Source of the DNA: Anaeromicrobium sp.
GTDB taxonomy: Bacteria > Bacillota > Clostridia > Peptostreptococcales > Thermotaleaceae
Assembly (NCBI RefSeq): GCF_025210435.1
Contig: NZ_JAOART010000044.1
Span: forward strand, 1 to 40,529
Reading direction: 5' to 3'
DNA: 40,529 nucleotides
The position numbers were made by a program, and so were the translations under genes. How positions within the stretch are numbered: position 1 is the first letter of the stretch; every line of letters starts with the position of its first letter. Below, piece after piece: positions 7,808 through 16,654 of the stretch. The notes under the pieces were generated by a model that did no database searches, was not told the origin of the DNA, and was given only the letters and a program-made list of their open reading frames with translations.

Positions 7808-8269
7808 TTAGCTGTCAAAAGCAATATTAATCTCAATAGGAATATTATCAGCCAATACCTCTACACATAAAACCTTGTCCACATTAACCTTTATATTAAT
7901 ATCTTCACCATACATCAATGTGGGAGTGGATATATTAGTATTTATTTTCATGTTTTCAAAGTTAATACTAGCATTTGCAGTAAGCATATTAGAAAGTTCA
8001 GAAAGTGCACTTTGTGCCATGTCATCTAATGTTTCAACAGGCATACCCATCATCATTTTTGAAGCAATTGCCTTTGCATTATCCATGCTCATACCATAGA
8101 TTACATTCCCTTTAATATCTCCAACCATGCCTAAATTGATCATTACACCATTAATCTTAATATTTTTATCCTTTAAACTTAAGGCTCCTTTTTTTATGTC
8201 ACCAAATCCAATCTGTGGCATTACAGCAGAAAATGCTTCAACAAATGGATTTATTAATTTTACATCCAT
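7808..8269 (-). CDS. cheX: CheX-family chemotaxis phosphatase
   Basis: A 153-aa CheX-like domain covering the whole protein. The family's catalytic E-x2-N signature is in SALSELSNMLTANAS (about residues 88-102). CheX removes phosphate from CheY-P. The gene overlaps the upstream receiver-CheX gene by 10 bases, so the two are translated together. No flagellar or che operon lies nearby, so the pair may serve a signalling pathway other than canonical chemotaxis. Confidence 0.85.
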   Translation of the reverse strand: MDVKLINPFVEAFSAVMPQIGFGDIKKGALSLKDKNIKINGVMINLGMVGDIKGNVIYGMSMDNAKAIASKMMMGMPVETLDDMAQSALSELSNMLTANASINFENMKINTNISTPTLMYGEDINIKVNVDKVLCVEVLADNIPIEINIAFDS

Positions 8270-9123
8270 TCTTCGTCACCTCTCTTGAATCCCACATTTA
8301 GATACATATCTCCAAAAGAAGTCTTTCCTACCACAGAAGTGGTTTTTAGCATGGATTTTGATATTTTTAAAGATTCACCATGGAATATGGTAGGAGGTGC
8401 CACACGCAGTCCAAGGATTTTATTCTTTCTGTTTAGTATGGAACAAGCATTTCCTGCAATAATATTTGCAAATTCACTAGCTACAGCAAAGCATTCTTTC
8501 ATGTCTTTTACTTCTCTTCTCAAAGCAGATTCAGCTAATTTTTTAGCCGTTTCCTTTGAAAGGTCAAATATCATTCTACCAGAACACTTTCCAATAATAC
8601 CTATAACAACAGAAATACCTCTAGAATCTTCCGTATCATTTGATTGAGTCTCCTCATCATATGTAGGAATAGTCTTTCCTACTCGGTTTAAATTATTAGA
8701 AAAGCTTTCTTTAAATACATCAAAATATATTTTATCTAACTCTGAAAGTAATTTATCTCCAGCCATGGCACGATTTATTGCAGTAGCAATTTCATCTGGG
8801 TCTACTGGCTTTTGAACGTATCCTGACACTTTATTTGCCTTTGCTTTTTTAACAATTTCATCATCCTTCATGGAACTTACAATAATTACCTTTATATTAG
8901 AGTCTATTTTATGAATTGCCCTCGTACATTCTAAACCATCAGTTCCAGGAATTGTCATATCCATAGTGACTAAATCTGGCTTCTTTTCTTTCACAACATC
9001 TATAGTTTCTTCTAATGAACTAGCTTCTCCTACTACCTCAAATCCCTTTTCCTCTAATATGTCTCTTAGTACACTTAAAGAAAAAAAGGAGTCATCCACA
9101 ATAACAATCTTTGTTTTTTCCAT
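8260..9123 (-). CDS. Response regulator receiver fused to a CheX-like domain
   Basis: A 287-aa protein. The CheY-like receiver covers residues 1-120: acidic pair at D10-D11, phospho-acceptor D55 in DLVTMDMTIP, then VIIVSS and GYVQKPVD. A linker of about 30 residues follows, then a C-terminal CheX/CheC-like domain (about 168-287) with the E-x2-N signature in SEFANIIAGNACS. A receiver joined to a phosphatase-like domain suggests autodephosphorylation or cross-dephosphorylation with the neighbouring CheX. RBS GGAGGTGG precedes the ATG. Confidence 0.85.
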   Translation of the reverse strand: MEKTKIVIVDDSFFSLSVLRDILEEKGFEVVGEASSLEETIDVVKEKKPDLVTMDMTIPGTDGLECTRAIHKIDSNIKVIIVSSMKDDEIVKKAKANKVSGYVQKPVDPDEIATAINRAMAGDKLLSELDKIYFDVFKESFSNNLNRVGKTIPTYDEETQSNDTEDSRGISVVIGIIGKCSGRMIFDLSKETAKKLAESALRREVKDMKECFAVASEFANIIAGNACSILNRKNKILGLRVAPPTIFHGESLKISKSMLKTTSVVGKTSFGDMYLNVGFKRGDEEWM

Positions 9124-9182
9124 AATGCCACCTCCGAATAAGTTATTAAATTTTTTAAAAGATTCTATTTATAAAGAATAAA

Positions 9183-9241
9183 AACTGCTCCACAATAGAA
9201 GATACATATATAGTATAAGCGTCTTCTATTGTAGAGCAGTT
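9183..9241 (-). terminator. Long imperfect hairpin upstream of the receiver-CheX gene
   Basis: Bases 9183-9202 pair with 9222-9241 (one mismatch in 20). On the minus strand it is followed by five T. It could end transcription coming from tatD through repeat copy A. The stretch 9242-9399 is AT-rich, with nothing recognisable. Confidence 0.55.
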
Positions 9242-9399
9242 AAGGCTCCTATAATATCAGATTACTCTCTTTAGCTGCTTTCTACTACTTATTTAATTTT
9301 TTACTGTTTTTTTGTCTTAATTAAATTGTAATTTATATATATATATCTGTCAACGCAATTTGTAGAATCGTGTAAATTTTCGCAAAAAGCACCCTCTTT

Positions 9400-9633
9400 A
9401 TAGATTTCCCAGTTCTAAGCTTTATTTATACAATAACTTGCCTATAAGGGAAACCATTGAAAATCTTTGGAACCCTGGAACGTCACAACATCCTATGCTA
9501 CTCCAACATGACACATGAACCTATCTACGAATATTCACTCTTTCGCTTGTGACAAGGACTTGGGTGGAAAAGATTTTCAATAGTTTCCTGAAATAGGCCC
9601 GCATAAAGCAAGTTTATACACCAGAAATCTATA
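9400..9633 (+). repeat. Intergenic structured repeat, copy A
   Basis: A full copy of the family described in the findings. It has terminal ATAGATTTC and GAAATCTAT, the AACTTGCCTATAAGG arm opposite GAAATAGGC...AAGCAAGTT, and the conserved core starting GGAACGTCACAACATCC. It lies between tatD (3' side) and the CheX pair. Confidence 0.85.
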
Positions 9634-9644
9634 TAGAGTATTTT

Positions 9645-10412
9645 CTACTTTATTCCAAAGAACTTCTTTGCATTTTCACAAGTTTGATCTGCCACCTGCT
9701 CATAAGATATGCCCTTTATTTGAGCTATCTTATCTGCCACATATTGCACGTAGGAGGATTCATTTCTCTTTCCCCTATATGGCATTGGTGTTAGATATGG
9801 CGAATCCGTTTCTATCATTAAATATTCTAGTGGAATTTGTTCTACTACTTCCACAGTTTTCCTTGCATTTTTAAAGGTTACTGGTCCTGCTATGGATATA
9901 TAGGCTCCTAGTTTAACATATTGTTTAGCTAATTCTGCACTTCCTGAATAGCAATGAAGAAGTACCCCCGTCTCAAAGGCATTTTCTGCCTTTAAAATAT
10001 CCATCACATCTTGATTAGCTTCCCTATCATGGATAATTATAGGTAAATTCACTTCTTTAGCCAGTCTAATCTGTTCTATGAACCATTTTTTTTGTACATC
10101 CCTTGGAGAAAAATCATAATGATAATCAAGACCAATTTCTCCAATGGCTACTACCTTTTTCTTTTTGCTAAGTCCCCTTAGTAGGGTAATAGTAGTTTCA
10201 TCCATATCCTTAGCATCATGGGGGTGAACCCCCACAGCTGCATAAATCATATCATACTTCTCTGCAAGGTTTATAGATGCCACAGATGAAGCAAAATCTG
10301 CTCCTGGGTTTAATATATACTCTACCCCTTCTTCCTTAGCTCTTCTTATTATGTGATCCCTATCTTTATCAAATCTAGAGTCATTTAAATGGGCATGTGA
10401 GTCAAATAACAT
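9645..10412 (-). CDS. tatD: TatD-family metal-dependent DNase/hydrolase
   Basis: A 255-aa protein of usual family length. Metal ligands are in MLFDSHAHLN (N-terminal HxH), the GEIGLDYHYD glutamate, IIHDRE, LLHCYSG and the final ETDSPYL aspartate. TatD proteins are 3'-5' exonucleases acting on DNA. It follows metG by 13 bases, an order (metS-yabD) conserved in Bacillus and Clostridia, so it is probably co-transcribed from the Met T-box promoter. Confidence 0.95.
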   Translation of the reverse strand: MLFDSHAHLNDSRFDKDRDHIIRRAKEEGVEYILNPGADFASSVASINLAEKYDMIYAAVGVHPHDAKDMDETTITLLRGLSKKKKVVAIGEIGLDYHYDFSPRDVQKKWFIEQIRLAKEVNLPIIIHDREANQDVMDILKAENAFETGVLLHCYSGSAELAKQYVKLGAYISIAGPVTFKNARKTVEVVEQIPLEYLMIETDSPYLTPMPYRGKRNESSYVQYVADKIAQIKGISYEQVADQTCENAKKFFGIK

Positions 10413-10425
10413 AATGGTCCTCCCT

Positions 10426-12366
10426 CTAACCTACATTAGCTCCGTCTTCAATATCTGCTGTTACTAATGTTAATAATTCACCTTTGTCTGCGGCTAATAT
10501 CATACCTTTAGACTCTTCTCCTCTTAACTTAATAGGCTTTAAGTTAGTTACAACAACAACTTTTTTTCCTACCATTTCCTCTGGAGTGTAGTACTTAGCT
10601 ATTCCAGATACGATTTGACGTACTTCGTCTCCTATTTTCACTTGAGAAACTAATAGTCTATCTGCCTTAGGGTGCTTTTTACACTCTAATACCTTACCTA
10701 CTTTTAAATCAAGTTTAGCAAAGTCATCTATAGTAATAGGTGCCTTTTCTTCTTTAATTTCCTCTTTAACTTCTTCCTTCTTAGGTTCTTCCACTTTATT
10801 TAATTTTTCCAATACTTCTAGCTCCTTCTTCACGTCTATTCTTGGGAATAATGCTGCTCCCTTTTCAACTTTAGTTCCTACAATTAATTTTCCAAATTCA
10901 TGGGCATCTTCCCAAGTAGTTCCTTCACCCTCTTTTATACCTAGTTGTTTCCAGATATTTTTAGATGTAGTATGCATAAATGGTAATATTAAAACTGAAA
11001 CTATTCTAATTGCATCTGCTAAATTATACAATACATTGTCTAATGTTTCCTTATTAGCTTCATCCTTAGCTAATATCCATGGAGTAGTTTCATCTATATA
11101 TTTATTACTTCTTCTTACTATTTTCCATATTTCTTCTAGTGCATTTGAGTAATCTAGATTATTCATTTTTTCTTCCACTAGATTAGCAGCATTTATGGCA
11201 ATTTTCTTTAGATCTTGGTCAAAGTCTGTAGAAACCTTAGATTCTGGAATTATTCCACCATTATATTTTTCAATCATGGCAACAGTTCTGCTCACTAAGT
11301 TTCCTAAATCATTTGCAAGGTCTGAATTAATTCTATTTAATAGAGCTTCATTAGTGAATACTCCATCTTGACCAAAGGAATATTCTCTAAGTAAGAAGTA
11401 CTTAAGAGCATCTACTCCATACTTTTCATTTAATATAACTGGATCTACTACATTTCCCTTAGACTTAGACATTTTTCCACCTTCAAGTAGTATCCATCCA
11501 TGTCCAAATACTTTCTTAGGAAGTGGTAAATCTAAGGCCATTAACATTGCTGGCCAAATAATAGTATGGAATCTCACGATTTCCTTACCTACTAACTGTA
11601 TATCTGCTGGCCAATACTTGTCACAATTATCCTTTGCATCTGGATAACCTAGGGCTGTAATATAGTTAGATAGAGCATCTAACCATACGTATATAACATG
11701 CTTTTCGTCAATTGGCACAGGAATACCCCAATCAAAACTAGTTCTTGAAATACATAAATCTTCAAGGCCTGGCTTTATGAAATTGTTAATCATTTCATTT
11801 CTTCTTGAAGCAGGTTCTAAGAACTCTGGATGTTCTTCAAATAATTTAAGAAGTCTATCTCCATACTTAGAAAGCTTAAAGAAATATGCTTCTTCCTTGG
11901 CCTTTTCTACTTTTCGTCCACAATCAGGACAATTTCCATCTGATAATTGTGCTTCTGTCCAGAAGGATTCACATGGTGTACAATATAATCCTTCGTATTC
12001 ACCCTTATATATTTCACCCTTATCATAAAGCTTTTTAAATATGTCCTGAACACGTCTTTCATGATAATCATCTGTAGTTCTTATGAAGTGATCATAGGAA
12101 ATCTCCATAGTCTTCCATAATTCCTTGATTCCAGCAACTACCCCATCTACATATTCCTTTGGTGTAACTCCCTTTTCCTTAGCAATAGTCTCTATTTTTT
12201 GTCCATGCTCATCTGTACCCGTTAAAAACATTACATCATATCCTGTAAGTCTCTTAAATCTAGCCATAGCATCTGCTGCCACAGTACAATAAGTGTGACC
12301 TATATGCAGATTTGAGCTTGGATAATAAATTGGCGTAGTAATATAAAAAGTTTCCCTTTTACTCAT
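10426..12366 (-). CDS. metG: Methionyl-tRNA synthetase
   Basis: A 646-aa cytosolic enzyme charging tRNA-Met. The HIGH signature is in [11 protein letters not shown]. The zinc-binding insert has CTPC and CPDC. KMSKS is in [14 protein letters not shown]. The alpha-helical anticodon domain follows, then a lysine/glutamate-rich linker (about 520-545) and a C-terminal tRNA-binding OB fold (about 545-646, [20 protein letters not shown]). RBS GGAGGAAG lies inside the end of the upstream membrane-protein gene, which it overlaps by 8 bases. Expression should follow the Met-type T-box upstream. Confidence 0.97.
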   Translation of the reverse strand: MSKRETFYITTPIYYPSSNLHIGHTYCTVAADAMARFKRLTGYDVMFLTGTDEHGQKIETIAKEKGVTPKEYVDGVVAGIKELWKTMEISYDHFIRTTDDYHERRVQDIFKKLYDKGEIYKGEYEGLYCTPCESFWTEAQLSDGNCPDCGRKVEKAKEEAYFFKLSKYGDRLLKLFEEHPEFLEPASRRNEMINNFIKPGLEDLCISRTSFDWGIPVPIDEKHVIYVWLDALSNYITALGYPDAKDNCDKYWPADIQLVGKEIVRFHTIIWPAMLMALDLPLPKKVFGHGWILLEGGKMSKSKGNVVDPVILNEKYGVDALKYFLLREYSFGQDGVFTNEALLNRINSDLANDLGNLVSRTVAMIEKYNGGIIPESKVSTDFDQDLKKIAINAANLVEEKMNNLDYSNALEEIWKIVRRSNKYIDETTPWILAKDEANKETLDNVLYNLADAIRIVSVLILPFMHTTSKNIWKQLGIKEGEGTTWEDAHEFGKLIVGTKVEKGAALFPRIDVKKELEVLEKLNKVEEPKKEEVKEEIKEEKAPITIDDFAKLDLKVGKVLECKKHPKADRLLVSQVKIGDEVRQIVSGIAKYYTPEEMVGKKVVVVTNLKPIKLRGEESKGMILAADKGELLTLVTADIEDGANVG

Positions 12367-12676
12367 GTTTCTTCCTCCTCTTTTTCTTCTTTTTCTTTAT
12401 TTTTTTCTCTAGTTTTTTAACTTCATAAAAACCAAATAATGACATAAAAATATATCCACCCCAAGTAATATTTAATTTGCTATAATCAGGGGTTTTTATG
12501 TACTGCACAATGATTAAATTAAATTCATAGGGATCTAACAATATTATTGTAAGGGCCACTGTCAAATATATGATTGACACAAATATATATCCCTTTAGAT
12601 ACCCATAAACAAATCTCAATAGCCTACCTATACCTTTGGCAAATTTCAAACCCATCACCTTTCCAAAAAAATCCAT
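12359..12676 (-). CDS. Small membrane protein of unknown function, between T-box and metG
   Basis: About 105 aa with two predicted membrane segments ([19 protein letters not shown], and [14 protein letters not shown]) and a tail of lysines ([13 protein letters not shown]). I do not recognise a family. It is the first gene behind the T-box and overlaps metG. The start is uncertain. The ATG at 12674-12676 has its only plausible Shine-Dalgarno sequence (GAGG) in the 3' arm of the T-box terminator. A TTG ten codons in has AAAGGTG six bases upstream. Confidence 0.65.
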   Translation of the reverse strand: MDFFGKVMGLKFAKGIGRLLRFVYGYLKGYIFVSIIYLTVALTIILLDPYEFNLIIVQYIKTPDYSKLNITWGGYIFMSLFGFYEVKKLEKKIKKKKKKRRKKHE

Positions 12677-12682
12677 CAAAAA

Positions 12683-12950
12683 AACCTCGCTCCTACATAT
12701 GTAGGGACGAGGTTTGGTTTCGCGTTACCACCCTAATTTTTCATTGCTTCACAACAATAAACTCAATAAGTGACTTCATCACTTTGCAATATAACGGTTG
12801 CTACCGTCATAGCCTACTATAATTTCGACTATGCAGTTTAGGAGCCATCTTCAAAATGGTTTTTTGTACCAGTTCTCACCTTACCTGGCTCTCTTTAACA
12901 AATCCCCAATTTTACTCTTTCCATCATTACCTTTTTAATTTATTCCACTA
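12683..12950 (-). promoter_or_regulatory. T-box leader, methionine type
   Basis: Minus-strand leader with a stem I containing GGTGAGAACTGG, the conserved AGGGTGGTAACGCG T-box sequence, and a terminator hairpin (12683-12714) ending in seven T. The specifier position, in GAAGATGGCTCC, reads ATG (Met) by analogy with other T-boxes. Uncharged tRNA-Met would stabilise the antiterminator and turn on the small membrane gene, metG and tatD. Confidence 0.9.
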
Positions 12951-12971
12951 TTAATTTATATTATATATATT

Positions 12972-13000
12972 AATTTATAAAAATATGTATTTATTGTCAA
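12972..13000 (-). promoter_or_regulatory. Sigma-A promoter of the Met T-box operon
   Basis: Minus-strand TTGACA (12995-13000), 17 bases, TAAATT (12972-12977), placed just upstream of stem I. Confidence 0.65.
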
Positions 13001-13071
13001 GATTTTTTAATTATTACTATACATTAACTTTCACCTCAGTGCAAATACTATTTTCGTAGGGAGGTGAAATA

Positions 13072-13230
13072 ATGCATACAAATTCAAGCATAGGATGTAA
13101 TGTAACTGAATGTAAGCATCACGCTGGCAATACAAATCTCTGTACCCTAGATCACATCGAAGTGATAAAGCATGCTCAAAAGGCCGATTGTCCTGAGTGT
13201 ACTGATTGTGGTAGCTTCGTAAAATCTTAA
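13072..13230 (+). CDS. DUF1540 small cysteine-rich protein
   Basis: 52 aa, preceded by RBS GGGAGGTGA. The pattern CNVTECKHHAGN ... C ... HIEV ... C..C..C.SF matches DUF1540, a family of small probably metal-binding proteins common in spore formers. It stands alone on the plus strand between two minus-strand T-box units. An antisense ORF over the same DNA is a shadow. Confidence 0.85.
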   Translation: MHTNSSIGCNVTECKHHAGNTNLCTLDHIEVIKHAQKADCPECTDCGSFVKS

Positions 13231-13265
13231 TCCCATGAGATTCTAATATGTTCATTTCTTAAAAA

Positions 13266-13301
13266 CCATGTGACAAAGGATATTATTCCTCTGCCACATG
13301 G
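13266..13301 (-). terminator. Terminator of trpP
   Basis: CCATGTG (13266-13272) pairs with CACATGG (13295-13301), with extra pairs AGGA/TCCT inside. A T run follows in the minus direction. It lies just after the trpP stop and could also stop the DUF1540 transcript. Confidence 0.7.
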
Positions 13302-13307
13302 CCCTTC

Positions 13308-13823
13308 TTAGGCTATTTTTATTCTAGAATGTTTAAGGGCAACCTTTACTGCATTATATACACATATAGTAGCTAGGGTATTGAAAAATGATGTGGGTAA
13401 TACTACTCCTAAAAATAGTACTTTAAATGATGCTGGAAGACCTACTATTAGGCTAGCTGAGTATAAAAATACCGTTCCACTTACAATGGTTCCCACACAA
13501 CCTATAAATGCTACAAATATTATATTTTTTTTATATTTTTCCATTCCCTTTATAATCATATATATTACTAAGCAAGTAATAATCTTATCTATCACATTTG
13601 GTATTTGTCCTCCAGGGAAGGTAGTAGTCATGGCCGTTATAAAGCCTCCTAATAAGGCGGTCATAATTGTATTTTTCATATTAGTGTTTACTAATAAACA
13701 CACAAATATTACACTAAGCATAATATCAAATTTCATTGCTCCTAATATTCCTGGTATTACTTGATGTAGTATAAATCCTATGGCAATTAGTAATGCCGTT
13801 AATATATTTTTTCTTAGTTCCAT
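13308..13823 (-). CDS. trpP: Tryptophan transporter, TrpP family
   Basis: A 171-aa integral membrane protein with about five or six hydrophobic segments. The N-terminus (LRKNILTALLIAIGFILHQV), GAMKFDIMLS and the TTFPGGQIPN motif are typical of TrpP/YhaG-like transporters, which are ECF S-component-like. The Trp-type T-box directly upstream supports tryptophan as substrate. RBS GGGAGAG precedes the ATG. A terminator follows immediately, so it is a single-gene unit. Confidence 0.88.
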   Translation of the reverse strand: MELRKNILTALLIAIGFILHQVIPGILGAMKFDIMLSVIFVCLLVNTNMKNTIMTALLGGFITAMTTTFPGGQIPNVIDKIITCLVIYMIIKGMEKYKKNIIFVAFIGCVGTIVSGTVFLYSASLIVGLPASFKVLFLGVVLPTSFFNTLATICVYNAVKVALKHSRIKIA

Positions 13824-13925
13824 TTCTAATCTCTCCCTTTATTTTTTCTAAATTTTTATTTTTTATTATCCAGTGAATTTCATCACTTGTTCATAGCATC
13901 CTAACCACCTCCTTTTTATGCAAAT

Positions 13926-14200
13926 AAAAAAGCCCTCCATATGCTTTCACATATAGAGGGCCAATAATCATCTATTATGGCGGTGCCACCTCACTTATGT
14001 ATTTTTACCAATAAAAATACACATCTCTTTAAGACACGAGAAAATAACTTTTCCGATATCCGATCTCTATAACGGGAGAACCCGGGTTACCTACTCTAAT
14101 AATAATTTCAGTTCCCACTCATGAGCCCATTCCAAATTCCCTTAAATATGAACTTCCACCTACCGTTCACTCTCTGAAATTTAAAAAGAAAATGTACTTC
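13926..14200 (-). promoter_or_regulatory. T-box leader, tryptophan type
   Basis: On the minus strand it shows a stem I with an AGAGAG start, the T-box sequence AGGTGGCACCGCC, and a terminator hairpin (13932-13942 with 13951-13961) followed by six T. The specifier in GGAATGGGCTCATGAG reads TGG (Trp). Uncharged tRNA-Trp should induce trpP. Between the terminator and trpP is a strong Shine-Dalgarno sequence with a tiny ORF (13891-13899). Confidence 0.92.
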
Positions 14201-14223
14201 TCTCAATCACAGTTTTATATGTA

Positions 14224-14273
14224 ATACGAATTTCTTATAGGCCAATTATACCCATAAGAAATTCGTATGTCAA
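14224..14273 (-). promoter_or_regulatory. trpP promoter with superimposed 15-bp palindrome
   Basis: TTGACA (14268-14273), 17 bases, TATAAT (14245-14250) on the minus strand. Perfect 15-bp inverted repeat arms (14224-14238 and 14254-14268) flank the -10 box. This is the geometry of a repressor operator placed over a promoter. Confidence 0.7.
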
Positions 14274-14307
14274 GTTTATATTATACATCGATTGATTATT
14301 ACATTTT

Positions 14308-14336
14308 TTGACACATAATCTATAGTAAGATATTAA
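14308..14336 (+). promoter_or_regulatory. Promoter of the histidine kinase gene
   Basis: TTGACA (14308-14313), 17 bases, TATTAA (14331-14336). The start would fall within a few bases of the Shine-Dalgarno sequence (GGGGGAG), leaving almost no leader, so the -10 assignment is tentative. Confidence 0.5.
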
Positions 14337-14350
14337 TAGGGGGAGATACA

Positions 14351-15571
14351 ATGAATAATAAAGACTTGTTACCTAGTATATTTAATAACATTCCTGTTGG
14401 CCTAATAATTATTAATGAAGATTTGAAAGTTACCGATGTAAATGATGAAGCAATTCGTATTTTTTATTCTGAAAACCCTATAGGAAAAAGGGATGGAGAA
14501 GTGTTTAACTGCATGTACAATTCCATCCAAGAATCCTGTGGCCATAATTTGGCATGCAACCTATATGAAATTAGAAAAATTGTTTTAGATACTTTCAAAT
14601 ATAGAGTTCCCATATGTGATTTACATATTTCTCCAGATTTAATTTTCAATAGTAAACTTGTAAAACCAATTTTAAAGTTTAATACTAGATTAATTACATT
14701 CAAAGATAAAGAGTATGTAATTTTACTTATAGAAGATTTAACTAACACAAAGGATAATACTTATAAAATCTATTTAAATAAGATACGTAATTATGATAAA
14801 ATTCAATCTGAACTTTTTTCAAACATTTCCCATGAGTTAAAAACACCTTTAAATTTATTGTTTAGTTCTGTTCAACTCTTAGAAATGTACTCTAATGAAA
14901 ATAAATCCTTAAATTCTGGTACTAATCATAAAACTTTAGATATTATGAAGAAAAATTGTTATAGATTATCTAAGACTATAGATAATCTTTTAGATACTCT
15001 TAAAATTAGTCTAGGAGAATTGACAATACAAAAGGAAAGTGTAAATATAGTGGAAGTTATAGAAAAAATTTGTGCTTTTATGTTGCCTACAATCAAAAAG
15101 TTAAATCGCCGATTCATATTTACTACTAATTTAGAAGAAAAAATCATATCCATAGACATGGATGCCCTAGAAAAGATCCTTGTTAATCTAATTTCTAATG
15201 GTATTAAATTTACACGTCCAAATGATACTATTATAGTAAAACTCTATTGTCGTAAAGACAACATATTCATATTTGTAAAAGATAATGGCAGGGGCATACC
15301 AGAGGACAAGCATGACGTAATTTTCGAAAAATTCAGTCAAGTAAATCCCATTCTAAATAGATATCATGAGGGAAGTGGCCTAGGCCTTTCTATAGTTAAA
15401 TCTTTAGTGGATCTATTAGGTGGAAATATATATGTGAAAAGTAAGGTGAATAATGGATCTACTTTCATAGTGAAGTTACCCATTGATTCTAATAGTGAGC
15501 ATTTTAACTACTCTGATTATGTACCAAGTATGGACAAAATATCTGCAAGTCTTGCTGACATATATGAATAG
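14351..15571 (+). CDS. Orphan PAS-domain sensor histidine kinase
   Basis: 406 aa, no membrane segment, so cytoplasmic. An N-terminal PAS domain (about 1-130) contains a cysteine/histidine stretch (CMYNSIQESCGHNLACN) that could bind metal or a cofactor. HisKA has His161 in NISHELKTPLN. The HATPase domain has the N box (LVNLISNGIKFT), DNGRGIP and GSGLGLSIVKSL. No response regulator is adjacent, as for many clostridial kinases that feed Spo0A; the target here is unknown. RBS GGGGGAG. It shares a terminator with the convergent ABC operon. Confidence 0.9.
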   Translation: MNNKDLLPSIFNNIPVGLIIINEDLKVTDVNDEAIRIFYSENPIGKRDGEVFNCMYNSIQESCGHNLACNLYEIRKIVLDTFKYRVPICDLHISPDLIFNSKLVKPILKFNTRLITFKDKEYVILLIEDLTNTKDNTYKIYLNKIRNYDKIQSELFSNISHELKTPLNLLFSSVQLLEMYSNENKSLNSGTNHKTLDIMKKNCYRLSKTIDNLLDTLKISLGELTIQKESVNIVEVIEKICAFMLPTIKKLNRRFIFTTNLEEKIISIDMDALEKILVNLISNGIKFTRPNDTIIVKLYCRKDNIFIFVKDNGRGIPEDKHDVIFEKFSQVNPILNRYHEGSGLGLSIVKSLVDLLGGNIYVKSKVNNGSTFIVKLPIDSNSEHFNYSDYVPSMDKISASLADIYE

Positions 15572-15578
15572 TCCCTAT

Positions 15579-15616
15579 AAAAATAGCCTAAGATCTAAAG
15601 ATCTTAGGCTATTTTT
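15579..15616. terminator. Bidirectional terminator between kinase and ABC operon
   Basis: A perfect 18-bp stem (15579-15596 with 15599-15616) and a two-base centre, with an A run on one side and a T run on the other. It is placed between convergent genes. Confidence 0.9.
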
Positions 15617-16654
15617 TTAGTTTTTTGCTCCACTAACATTTATAAAATGATTAGTAAGTTTATATCCACCAAATCCTCCTAATACATATCCCGTTAACAA
15701 TCCTAATTTCCCAAAGGATAGCATGGAATCAAGTAATAGGCCTAATAACATCATGGAACAAATGGTAACTCCATATAAAAGTATTTTGTCTAGAGATTTA
15801 AAGGCTAATACTTCACCATTTCTTCCCATATTAGTATTCTTAAAGCACTTATATGCAATCACTCCAAAACTCAATATATATATGCCTACACAAATTAATC
15901 TAGACATTACATCTCCACCTAGAGTATCATATGCCTCTAATGGTACTAAGTACATGGCCATAGAAGTATATTGAACAAATATTCCTATCGGGCTATCATC
16001 AACAGGCATGGTAATATGAAATCCCCAAGCATTTAGATTTCCAAAGAATAGTACCATTAACCCTAAGGGCAATATCATAAATATGAGGGTGATTGCAGTC
16101 TGGCTTATACTATTTCCAGAGGTACTTCCGATTAATATACTAAACATAAAAATAAGTATGGTTACATAAATATTTAATCCTAAAGATTCAATAATCATCC
16201 TAGGAGTATATATGTCACCTATTTCTTTAATAGTAATGCTCATGAATATCATGATTAAACTATTAATAAGAAATGGTATTATAATACTTATTAAACCTAC
16301 CAATATTTTATTAAAATATATCTGTGCCTTTGAATAGGGCATATGCCAAAGTATATCCAAGGTTTTCTTTCTCTTTTCTTCACCTATTAAAAGAACGCCT
16401 AAGGATATGGCTAATACTACATTCATAAAGATCTGTAAAAAGGATGCCCTATTTACAGCCTCTTCTATTTTCCATATATCTCCATAAAATCTTCCTTCAA
16501 ATCCATATTTTAAATCTCCTAAATAAGAAATATTTTTCATTGGTAAGTCAATAAACAGGGCTATAGTAGCTATTACAATTAACCATAATATTAGTTTCAT
16601 GTCCTTTTTCACTAGGGTTTTATTATATAATTTTTTTAAATTCATAACCTTCAC
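15617..16654 (-). CDS. ABC transporter permease, ABC-2 type
   Basis: 345 aa with a cytoplasmic N-terminus and about seven or eight hydrophobic helices, including FLQIFMNVVLAISLGVLLIG and the KKTLDILWHMPYSKAQIYF coupling region typical of ABC-2 exporters. It overlaps the ATPase gene by 32 bases. With the YtrA-type regulator and ATPase it forms a three-gene unit like Bacillus ytrABC, which in that organism responds to cell-wall antibiotics. The substrate cannot be read from the sequence. Confidence 0.85.
   Translation of the reverse strand: MKVMNLKKLYNKTLVKKDMKLILWLIVIATIALFIDLPMKNISYLGDLKYGFEGRFYGDIWKIEEAVNRASFLQIFMNVVLAISLGVLLIGEEKRKKTLDILWHMPYSKAQIYFNKILVGLISIIIPFLINSLIMIFMSITIKEIGDIYTPRMIIESLGLNIYVTILIFMFSILIGSTSGNSISQTAITLIFMILPLGLMVLFFGNLNAWGFHITMPVDDSPIGIFVQYTSMAMYLVPLEAYDTLGGDVMSRLICVGIYILSFGVIAYKCFKNTNMGRNGEVLAFKSLDKILLYGVTICSMMLLGLLLDSMLSFGKLGLLTGYVLGGFGGYKLTNHFINVSGAKN

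Noticed and set aside
9242-9399. Regulatory RNA between the hairpin and repeat A
   Set aside because: Only AT-rich sequence without conserved motifs or convincing stems.
13031-13255. Minus-strand 74-codon frame
   Set aside because: It is antisense to the DUF1540 gene, which has a ribosome-binding site and family cysteines; the minus frame has neither.
13308-13823. Small membrane protein as AgrB partner for the AgrD-like peptide
   Set aside because: No catalytic His/Cys pair of AgrB; sequence and Trp T-box identify a TrpP-type transporter.
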